18,382 bases of DNA. Source: Desulfobacterales bacterium (GTDB lineage: Bacteria; Desulfobacterota; Desulfobacteria; Desulfobacterales; UBA11574). The stretch covers positions 1 to 18,382 of the forward strand of contig JAUVTO010000016.1 of assembly GCA_030601485.1 (NCBI GenBank). Reading direction: 5' to 3'. How positions within the stretch are numbered: position 1 is the first letter of the stretch; the number at the start of each line of letters is the position of its first letter. Positions 8,605-14,777 of the stretch are shown here, one piece after another. The notes under the pieces were generated by a model. It was not told where the DNA came from and ran no database searches. It worked only from the letters and a program-made list of their open reading frames with translations. The position numbers and the translations under genes were made by a program.

Positions 8605-8680
8605 GCCGGCGTAGCTCAGTTGGTAGAGCAGCTGATTCGTAATCAGCAGGTAGGCGGTTCGAATCCGCCCGTCGGCTCCA
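8605..8680 (+). tRNA. tRNA-Thr (anticodon CGT)
   Basis: The cloverleaf can be folded by eye. The acceptor GCCGGCG pairs with CGTCGGC (one G-U), and the D arm contains GCTCAGTTGGTAGAGC. The anticodon stem GCTGA/TCAGC encloses the loop TTCGTAA with anticodon CGT, and the T arm GGCGG-TTCGAAT-CCGCC is perfect. CCA is encoded after a U discriminator. Anticodon CGU reads ACG, so this is threonine. It is a single tRNA, divergent from mfd. Confidence 0.97.
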
Positions 8681-8721
8681 AATTCAGGTCATAACTTGTT
8701 CTGGAGAAACTTTTTTCTTCA

Positions 8722-8744
8722 TGCCTTTCCAATGAGGCACTTTT
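8722..8744 (+). terminator. Weak candidate terminator after tRNA-Thr
   Basis: TGCCT (8722-8726) can pair with AGGCA (8735-8739), followed by CTTTT. The stem is only 5 bp and the T-run is short. It is listed because nothing better lies downstream of the tRNA. Confidence 0.25.
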
Positions 8745-8820
8745 GCAAACCGCTATAGCTTAATTCGGATTATTCTGCAACCGGCGTTTATGCCCTGGAA
8801 AATTCGTGCCCAACGCTATT

Positions 8821-8997
8821 TAGTGCCCAAACGAAAACTAGGATTTTTTGTTAAGATCAAGCCTCCGGCCCGTAGGGCCTACGCCCCGGAGGGAAAGACG
8901 AAAATTTTAACCACAGTAATACAGGTAGTATTTCGAGGATTAAAATTTGAGTCTGACGCAGATATTGGCAAAAAAGACAGTTTTCGTTCAGGCACTA
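8821..8997. mobile_element. MITE-like non-coding element with 19-bp terminal inverted repeats
   Basis: The left end TAGTGCCCAAACGAAAACT (8821-8839) and the reverse complement of the right end (8979-8997) agree at 17 of 19 positions, giving a 177-bp element bounded by inverted repeats. Inside is a strong hairpin: 8862-8876 pairs with 8878-8892 at 13 of 15 positions. A 70-codon frame crosses it but shows no domain or ribosome-binding site. No transposase is present and no clear target duplication is visible, so it would be non-autonomous. It occupies much of the 540-bp gap between the tRNA and the PurD-like gene. The rest of that gap shows nothing convincing apart from a misplaced TATAAT noted elsewhere. 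Confidence 0.6.
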
Positions 8998-9225
8998 TTT
9001 AAAAATGACCCGGCATAAACATAATAAATTCGCAAAAAAGTGAATTCATCACGTGTTGGGTGCTTAGTGTTTTGCTTGAAATATATATTGACAACTCAGC
9101 AGGTTATAATCCCCAAAACAACAACGTCCAATTTTCGCGCAAAGCAGTATATCGCTATAATAACAACCACTTGACCATTCATCCATTTAACTGCTTAACA
9201 AGGTTCAAAAATAAAAGGAGTGACT

Positions 9226-10737
9226 GTGAGTTATAAAATAGGCTTTGCCGGAACCGACGGAAGAACACTTTTAAGTGCTGTGGTTACTTCAACGGCAACA
9301 AGTGAGAACTATGATAATGATTTTCAGGGAGTGGTGATTAGAGGAATGCCGGCCATGCCACCCTTTGCCATGTCAATGCAATGGCCGGTGAAATTTATTC
9401 CCACAGCAGATAATTCCAAAGAGGCATATGCCACTGCTATTATTGCCGCCCTTAAAAACGGCTCCATTGATTGCGTGGTTCCCATGCCTGAAGATTTATT
9501 ACTTGATGGTCTGTTGGATAACCTGGAAGAAGTCGGTCTTTTAGATCATGTTATTGGATTCACTCGTAAAAGTTCATTTATTGAAGGCGACAAAATCGCT
9601 TGTAAATATCTTTGTCATGAATATAATATTCCTGTGGCAGATAAGTGGTATGCCGTGGATGCCAGAAATTATCAAGAAATTTTGAGGCCTTGTCTGGTTC
9701 TATTGGATTTATATGGCGGGGCGGTTCTGAAGTATCCATACAGTGCCGGAGGAAAGGGTTCCCGTATCATCTTAAACTCTTGGGAGATAAAAGAGGTATA
9801 TGACACCTTTATAAAAGATTATAGTAAGAGCTATAAACAACGGTTCGGTAAAAAATCAGAATGGCCGCTCCTGATAGAATCCAGAATGTCAGGAGTCGAA
9901 ATTTCTTTTATTATTCTTGTTGATAAAAACGGAAGTTTTCAAATTCTTCCCACCTCCATGGATTATCCGGAACGTTTTCCCGGGCCTGCCAGTAAGGACA
10001 ATCCGATTACCGGCGGAATGGGGAGCATATCACCCCATCCCATGGAAACGCCTGACCTGCTTAAAATGGCAGCCAGAAATATTGTTAAACCTCTGATAAG
10101 GGCCTTGAGAGAAAAAAATATGTTACGTCCGTGTCTGATATACCCGGGCTGTTTTTTATCTTTTGACAATAATATGGCACCCACAAGAATTCGAGTCTGT
10201 GAAATCAATATTCGGCCTCCCGAACCCGAATGGCAGCCGATTATCCGAAGAATAAGGAACCTGGGAGCGTTAATTAAAGCTACAATTGAAGGGAATCTGG
10301 ACCAGGTAACCCCGGAAGTACGATCCGATCAAATTTCCATCTGCGTCGCCCTGGTTACGGGTTCCGGCGGCCCTCAAAACCAAAAAGGGTATCCCTGGTC
10401 CTGTACCAAAGGAGAGTTGGTCGATATTGACTTTGCCTACTTGAAGAAAAAAAAGATACAGGTTATCCCATCTGCAATGACGTATTCATCTGAAGAAGGA
10501 ATTTTTAAATCAGATGGCAGCCGGGTGGTGTATTGTAATGTTAATGCAACCGTTAAACCTGGAGAAAGCAGAGCGAAAGCGGCAGAACGTCTTCGTCAAA
10601 AAATATTGGCCGCCGTTGAAAATGGCAAAATCAGGGTAATTCCCCGTGAAAATCCACAAGGGAACCGGCTGGATTTACGAAGGGATATCGGCGATCATTT
10701 CGTTATCGCTGAAGCCTTGCTTCCGACACTGGTATAA
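9226..10737 (+). CDS. Divergent PurD-like ATP-grasp ligase (glycinamide-ribotide-synthetase family paralogue)
   Basis: The 503-aa protein follows the layout of PurD, which joins phosphoribosylamine and glycine using ATP. Visible parts are an N-terminal strand/loop IGFAGTDGRTLL, an ATP-grasp lid with LKYPYSAGGKGSRII (about 167-181), a middle motif DNPITGGMGSISPHP (PurD: GPNTGGMG) and the metal-binding segment CEINIRPPEPEW (325-336). A C-terminal PurD-like domain contains VALVTGSGGPQNQKGYP. The Glu and Asn of ExN are kept, so ATP/Mg chemistry looks possible. The usual RFGDPE is changed to RPPEPE, the N-terminal GGREHA to DGRTLL, and extra segments make it longer than PurD (~425 aa). A different substrate is therefore likely. 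GTG 9226 is chosen because AGGAG (9216-9220) lies 5 nt before it. GTG 9220 overlaps that site. Confidence 0.8.
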   Translation: MSYKIGFAGTDGRTLLSAVVTSTATSENYDNDFQGVVIRGMPAMPPFAMSMQWPVKFIPTADNSKEAYATAIIAALKNGSIDCVVPMPEDLLLDGLLDNLEEVGLLDHVIGFTRKSSFIEGDKIACKYLCHEYNIPVADKWYAVDARNYQEILRPCLVLLDLYGGAVLKYPYSAGGKGSRIILNSWEIKEVYDTFIKDYSKSYKQRFGKKSEWPLLIESRMSGVEISFIILVDKNGSFQILPTSMDYPERFPGPASKDNPITGGMGSISPHPMETPDLLKMAARNIVKPLIRALREKNMLRPCLIYPGCFLSFDNNMAPTRIRVCEINIRPPEPEWQPIIRRIRNLGALIKATIEGNLDQVTPEVRSDQISICVALVTGSGGPQNQKGYPWSCTKGELVDIDFAYLKKKKIQVIPSAMTYSSEEGIFKSDGSRVVYCNVNATVKPGESRAKAAERLRQKILAAVENGKIRVIPRENPQGNRLDLRRDIGDHFVIAEALLPTLV

Positions 10738-10758
10738 ATAATTTTTACATCAATCATC

Positions 10759-10788
10759 TTGACATACATATCCATTTTAGCATACCGA
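10759..10788 (+). promoter_or_regulatory. Possible promoter of the 43-codon ORF
   Basis: A perfect -35 TTGACA is at 10759-10764. With an 18-bp spacer the -10 would be TACCGA at 10783-10788, which is poor. A better TATGAT (10791-10796) is too far away. Only the -35 box is convincing. Confidence 0.3.
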
Positions 10789-10836
10789 TATATGATAAAA
10801 TGTAAGTTTTAAGATCTTTTTTGGGGGGAAATCTAT

Positions 10837-10968
10837 ATGAATGATTCCGATGACAGAAAGTTAAAAGCTGAAATTGATGAAATTATGAAAAATATCAACA
10901 ACATAATTAAAAATATAGAAAACCTTGATCTTGTAAACAGCAAGAAGTCAACACAAAATGAGGATTGA
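10837..10968 (+). CDS. Small hypothetical protein (43 aa, charged, helical)
   Basis: ATG 10837 is preceded by a G-rich Shine-Dalgarno-like run (GGGGGG at 10823-10828). It opens a 43-codon frame that starts MNDSDDRKLKAEIDEIMKNI, continues with repeated NNII/KNIENL segments and ends KKSTQNED. The composition (Lys/Asp/Glu/Asn/Ile) and i/i+3-4 spacing of hydrophobics suggest an amphipathic helix or short coiled coil. No signal peptide or membrane segment is seen. It follows the PurD-like gene by 99 nt, with its own possible -35 box between them. I do not recognise the family. A chance ORF is possible, but the ribosome-binding site and the ordered helix pattern favour a real gene. Confidence 0.55.
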   Translation: MNDSDDRKLKAEIDEIMKNINNIIKNIENLDLVNSKKSTQNED

Positions 10969-10992
10969 TGTTTGTTAATGTAAAAACCGTAC

Positions 10993-11222
10993 AAGTTAAA
11001 AGTGTCTAAAGTGATCTAAAGTGCCTAAAGTTATGGTGTCGCTTCGCTCCGCCGATTGTATATAATTGACAGAATTCCTTAACCCTGGCCCAGACCGATC
11101 ACCAATACTCTATACTCAAAAAGTTATGTTTGTAATGATCAATAAATCAGATCGATATATGAACAGTTAGCACCAGGGCGGGCTTTAGCTCACTTTAAAC
11201 TTTAGTTCACTTTAAACTCTTG
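10993..11222. repeat. Inverted pair of short tandem AAAGTG/CTAAAGT repeats in a gene-free stretch
   Basis: The left side (10998-11032) reads as 9-10-bp units AAGTGTCTA, AAGTGATCTA, AAGTGCCTA, AAGTT. The right side (11189-11218) contains the reverse complement type, CACTTTAAACTTTAGTTCACTTTAAACT. Between them CCCTGG (about 11084) and CCAGGG (about 11173) form another opposed pair. The whole 230-bp unit is thus bounded and subdivided by opposed repeats. No gene is seen between 10969 and 11401. Confidence 0.5.
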
Positions 11223-11265
11223 CAGCGATTCTTCAGGCAGAGCCGGAAAACTCTGACCTGGCTCT

Positions 11266-11327
11266 CCGAGGCGTAGGCCTCCGGCTTGTAAAGCCTACGG
11301 CTCGGAAAGCTCTACGAGCCGGAGGCC
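11266..11327. repeat. Nested palindrome cluster (GGCCTCCGGCT...AGCCGGAGGCC)
   Basis: Two overlapping inverted repeats can be read. GGCCTCCGGCTTGTA (11276-11290) matches the complement of 11313-11327 at 14 of 15 positions. CCGAGGCGTAGGC (11266-11278) matches the complement of 11293-11305 at 12 of 13. The two foldings share sequence, so they are mutually exclusive. The core CCTCCGG...CGTAGG words are also found in the hairpin of the 177-bp element at 8862-8892. Confidence 0.65.
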
Positions 11328-11358
11328 CAAAGGACCAGATTTTTCAGGGCAAAATAAA

Positions 11359-11364
11359 TATAAT
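11359..11364 (+). promoter_or_regulatory. Candidate -10 box of the IHF-like gene
   Basis: A perfect TATAAT lies 38 bp before the start codon of the IHF-like gene. No good -35 hexamer is found 16-18 bp upstream, so an activator or a different -35 recognition would be needed. Confidence 0.35.
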
Positions 11365-11401
11365 ACAGATAAAAACCGCAAAAATTATTTAAGGAGGCGC
11401 C

Positions 11402-11686
11402 ATGGCATTAACTAAAAATGATATTGTCACAAGGGTACACGAACTGGGCTTCACAAAGAAAAAATCTGTTGAGATAATCGAAGCTCTATTGGAAATTATT
11501 AAAAGTACGCTGGAAAAGAATGAAGATGTTCTTCTTTCAGGATTCGGAAAATTTTGTGTAAAGCAAAAGAAAAAGCGAAGGGGGCGAAACCCTGCTACGG
11601 GTGATGATTTGATATTGAAGGAACGAAAAGTTGTCACATTCAAATGTTCCGGGAAGTTACGGGATAAAATTAACGGCCAAGGATAA
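11402..11686 (+). CDS. ihfA: Integration host factor alpha / HU-family DNA-bending protein
   Basis: The 94-aa protein is full length for the family. It starts MALTKNDIVTRVHELGFTKK, has the central VLLSGFGKFCVKQ, the DNA-binding arm RRGRNPATGDDLILKERKVV (the proline that intercalates in the minor groove is in RNPATG) and closes VTFKCSGKLRDKIN. The N-terminal ALTK and the RNPxTG arm match IhfA best, though a generic HU assignment cannot be excluded. IHF bends DNA and is the usual helper of sigma-54 promoters, which fits the NtrC-type activator encoded 2 kb away. A strong ribosome-binding site AAGGAGG (11391-11397) precedes ATG 11402. It stands alone, with a repeat-rich region upstream and no terminator recognised downstream. 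Confidence 0.9.
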   Translation: MALTKNDIVTRVHELGFTKKKSVEIIEALLEIIKSTLEKNEDVLLSGFGKFCVKQKKKRRGRNPATGDDLILKERKVVTFKCSGKLRDKINGQG

Positions 11687-11773
11687 TTTGATTCCTGAAT
11701 ATACAATATTGGGCCATACATGCCTGTTAGGCGATCATTAAAGCATATCGATAACATCTTGTCGATGCCGAAC

Positions 11774-11801
11774 TATCCAATATCCAATGCTCAATGCCCA
11801 A
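11774..11801. repeat. Degenerate 7-bp tandem repeat, four units (TATCCAA/TGCYCAA)
   Basis: TATCCAA, TATCCAA, TGCTCAA and TGCCCAA follow each other without a gap in the spacer between the IHF-like gene and the glycosyltransferase. It has the same 7-bp period as the arrays at 1001-1028 and 1063-1111, with an unrelated unit. Confidence 0.7.
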
Positions 11802-11877
11802 CTGAAAAATTTTTAACCATTGGATAATGCATAGTTTCTTATTTATAAATCTTTTGTTCTTTTCGGAAAAATTCCGT

Positions 11878-13371
11878 ATGCATAAATTCATCCATCAGGA
11901 AGGAAAAAATATTTTCAAAGGCATCGCAAAACCGCCCGGGGGAGCCCTCGGAAAAATATTGGCGAAATTTGATCCTGAAATAATTATCGGCCATCCTACT
12001 TTTCATTGCGAGGATAATATTGGCAGCCTGGTATGCCGGGATTTGGAAGGCGCTCGGAAGGTTTTTAACGACAATCGAGTGGCTGTTATAATAGCGGACG
12101 GCACATATAACGACAAGAGCAACGATACTTCCAATATTGAGGCTGCAATAACCGGTGCAAAAAAAGCTCTAAGTGGATTTACTGATCAAGAAAGAAAAAA
12201 TGTGCTGGTTTATGCCGGTCCCCATGAAGGATACGACAGCGCCCATTTTTCGCCGGGCAAAGGCAATGCCTTTAAAATGATTTTTGAAGAAATGGAGTCC
12301 ACCCGAGCAAAGGCCATCCTTCTACTTGACGGTGATTTGCGTAATGATATGACTCCGTGGCAAAACGTTTACAAAAAAGTGATTGCGCATCATGAAAAAC
12401 ATTGCCCCGGCGAGGATTTTTTTGTAACAGCCCGCTACGCACGCCACATTGTGGATGCCTCCCTCACACGCAATGTGGTTGGGCCGCTTACAACGCTTAT
12501 GGGAAGTTACGTGCCCGGAGGTATTTCCGGCGACATTATGTTAAGCGCTGGTGCTGTGGCTAAAGAGCGAATCGCAAACTGGAATGATGCCCGTCGAAAT
12601 TACGGCACGGATATCGCCACCACGTTTGATAATATCGCCGATCCTAATACCCGAATATATGAAGTTTATTTGGGCGCCAAACTACATGACGTCACTGACG
12701 ATGCCAAACTTAGCATCATGCCCGGGCAGGTAATCGGCGCAGCCCTGGAAAGAATACTTTATTATGAGGATTTGGATGGAAGAATTACCCATCGGATGCT
12801 AAATGATGTTCCATTAGAGAAAATCGTTGTCTGGAATTCTGATCAGACAAACATCAATTTTATTAACCCGGGAACCACAAATGTATTTAATATTGATGCA
12901 AAGAGAGACGCCCTGGCTGATAAGCTTGATAATTTCAAGGGTGATATAAAAAAGGTCCTCCGGTCTTCTTCATATGAGGAAATTATCAGTAACCACAAAA
13001 TCCTGACGGACTCCATAAATTCAAAGACGGATGAAATTGTTCTGATGTCTATCTCGCAGGAGCGCTGGATAGAACTTTTATACGAAGTGATGGGTTACGT
13101 GATGGTAACCAAGGATATCGAAAGTAGCAAAAAAGCGCTGAATTATCTGTATACCGCAGCTTTTGTGGAATTTTGCTCGGAGAAGCTTAAGGATCTGGGA
13201 TATACTACCCTTTCTGCGGTACGCGGCATACAGGAGAATCTCGGCATCGGCGGCAGCAAAGCCAAAGCTTTTTATTCGGAAAAGGTAGATAAGGTTGTAA
13301 AAGCCCTCGCCTTGAGGTTCTACCAAGGCCGATCCCGGATCATAAATAGAATGAAAGAATTAAAAAATTAA
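11878..13371 (+). CDS. GT-A glycosyltransferase resembling mannosylglycerate synthase (GT78) / glucosyl-3-phosphoglycerate synthase (GT81)
   Basis: Read from ATG 11878 the protein is 497 aa. The order of motifs matches GT-A retaining enzymes of compatible-solute synthesis: a nucleotide-binding PGKGNAF (about 126-132), the metal DxD in LLLDGDLRNDM (DGD about 151-153), PGGISGDIM (about 213-221), YGTDIATTFDNI (about 242-253) and YLGAKLHD with a late histidine. From memory, mannosylglycerate synthase has the equivalent RPGKGDG, DAD, LGGELLM, WGIDTL and GKAH. A role in making a glycosylated glycerate or polar head group is inferred. The C-terminal ~180 residues are helical and unassigned. An in-frame ATG at 11827 would add 17 mostly hydrophobic residues, and neither start has a ribosome-binding site. 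It ends overlapping the convergent regulator by 4 nt. Confidence 0.72.
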   Translation: MHKFIHQEGKNIFKGIAKPPGGALGKILAKFDPEIIIGHPTFHCEDNIGSLVCRDLEGARKVFNDNRVAVIIADGTYNDKSNDTSNIEAAITGAKKALSGFTDQERKNVLVYAGPHEGYDSAHFSPGKGNAFKMIFEEMESTRAKAILLLDGDLRNDMTPWQNVYKKVIAHHEKHCPGEDFFVTARYARHIVDASLTRNVVGPLTTLMGSYVPGGISGDIMLSAGAVAKERIANWNDARRNYGTDIATTFDNIADPNTRIYEVYLGAKLHDVTDDAKLSIMPGQVIGAALERILYYEDLDGRITHRMLNDVPLEKIVVWNSDQTNINFINPGTTNVFNIDAKRDALADKLDNFKGDIKKVLRSSSYEEIISNHKILTDSINSKTDEIVLMSISQERWIELLYEVMGYVMVTKDIESSKKALNYLYTAAFVEFCSEKLKDLGYTTLSAVRGIQENLGIGGSKAKAFYSEKVDKVVKALALRFYQGRSRIINRMKELKN

Positions 13372-14777
13372 AGTAAAATATTGTAAGCCTTGATTTTGCT
13401 TAACAAGGAAGGATGGCTTATTTCAAGCATCCTGGCGGCTTTGGTTCGGTTGCCGCCGGTTGCCTTAAGCGATCGGGTAATGAGTTTTTTTTCCAGAATC
13501 TTCCGGGCAGCCTTCAGGGAATAACCTTGGAATAAATCGTCCATCTGATCTGTATCAGATTCCGCCCCAAGTTCAGGCGGAAAGTTTTCCGGCAAAAGGA
13601 TCGTATCTTCTGCAAGTACCACAGCCCTTTCGATTATATTCTCCAGTTCCCTGACATTTCCCGGCCAACTGTGCTTAAGCAGAAGGGACATAGCCGCAGG
13701 TGTTATCCCCTTTATTCCCTTTTCCAGACTTATATTGAACCGGTCAATAAAATGTTGACATAAAAGAGGGATGTCCTCTGGCCGGTTCCTGAGTGGCGGT
13801 ATTTTGATCGGTAACACGTTTAGTCTGAAAAACAAATCTTCTCGAAATGCGCCCTTGCTGACCTCATCTTCAAGATGTTTTGCAGTTGCAGCAATTACTC
13901 GAACATCTATTTTCTTTGTTTTTGAATCACCCACCGCTCTGATTTCGTTTTCCTGCAACACTCGCAGGAGTTTAACCTGCAAAGACAGGGGCAATTCACC
14001 AATCTCGTCAAGGAAGATTGTTCCGCCGTCCGCTTCTTTAAAAAGACCTTTTCTATCTTTATCCGCACCGGTAAAAGCACCCTTTTTATAACCAAAGAGT
14101 TCACTTTCAAGTAAATTTTCAGGTATGCCCCCACAGTTGACGGGAACCAGAGATTTTTTTGCTCTCTGCCCTGCAAAATGGATACCTCTGGCAATCAACT
14201 CTTTTCCGGTTCCGCTGTCACCATAGATCAATACCGTGGTATTGTATTGGGCCACTTTCTCGGACAGCTTGAATACAGACAGCATGGCCTTGCTTCTGGC
14301 CACCATGTTTCCGAAATAATAATTTTCTTGAATTTTTCGAATTCGTTCTTTCAACCAGAGGTTCTCTCTTTTTAAACTTTCCCGTTCTTCAGCCTTTTTA
14401 AGGGTAAGGAGAACTTCATCAGGCTTAAACGGTTTCGATATAAAATCATATGCTCCCTTTTTCATGGCTTCAACAGCGGTATCAATGCTGCCATATGCTG
14501 ACATCATGATGACTGTCGTGGCCCATAGTTTATCCCTTGCCGTTTCAAAAAATTCCATTCCATTCATATTAGGCATCTTAAGATCACAAAGGATAAAATC
14601 GTATAATGTCTGATCAACCATCTCAAGAGCATCCGCACCATCAGACGCCGTATCGACACGGTAACCGGATTTATTGAGTAAAGATGACAGCATGTGACGC
14701 ATGTTCTCTTCATCATCTATGACCAGCAGACGTTTTTGGGAAGATTTGCTCTCACTTGTGATTTTATTATCCATCAT
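13368..14777 (-). CDS. NtrC-family sigma-54-dependent response regulator
   Basis: This 469-aa protein has three domains. The receiver (about 15-130) has the acidic pair DDE, phospho-acceptor D65 in CDLKMP and K115 in SKPF. The AAA+ activator has Walker A GDSGTGKE (186-193), the sigma-54-contacting GAFTGA (233-238) and Walker B GGTIFLDEI (251-259). The C-terminal Fis-type HTH has GNRTKAARMLEISHPSLLSK. All residues needed for phosphorylation, ATP hydrolysis and sigma-54 activation are present. It begins inside the end of the kinase gene (11-nt overlap), so the two are certainly one operon and almost certainly cognate. Its target may be the sigma-54-type promoter at 16902-16917. It ends tail to tail with the glycosyltransferase, with stop codons overlapping. 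Confidence 0.93.
   Translation of the reverse strand: MMDNKITSESKSSQKRLLVIDDEENMRHMLSSLLNKSGYRVDTASDGADALEMVDQTLYDFILCDLKMPNMNGMEFFETARDKLWATTVIMMSAYGSIDTAVEAMKKGAYDFISKPFKPDEVLLTLKKAEERESLKRENLWLKERIRKIQENYYFGNMVARSKAMLSVFKLSEKVAQYNTTVLIYGDSGTGKELIARGIHFAGQRAKKSLVPVNCGGIPENLLESELFGYKKGAFTGADKDRKGLFKEADGGTIFLDEIGELPLSLQVKLLRVLQENEIRAVGDSKTKKIDVRVIAATAKHLEDEVSKGAFREDLFFRLNVLPIKIPPLRNRPEDIPLLCQHFIDRFNISLEKGIKGITPAAMSLLLKHSWPGNVRELENIIERAVVLAEDTILLPENFPPELGAESDTDQMDDLFQGYSLKAARKILEKKLITRSLKATGGNRTKAARMLEISHPSLLSKIKAYNILL

Noticed and set aside
8790..9002. 70-codon plus-strand ORF
   Set aside because: It runs through both ends and the hairpin of the MITE-like element, has no ribosome-binding site and no recognisable domain, so it is a chance frame.
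9088..9110. TTGACA followed by TATAAT ahead of the PurD-like gene
   Set aside because: Both hexamers are perfect but only 11 bp apart, far from the 16-18 bp needed. They may be unrelated or belong to separate promoters.
11720..11827. 35-codon plus-strand ORF in the spacer after the IHF-like gene
   Set aside because: Half of it is the heptamer array, with no ribosome-binding site and no coding character.
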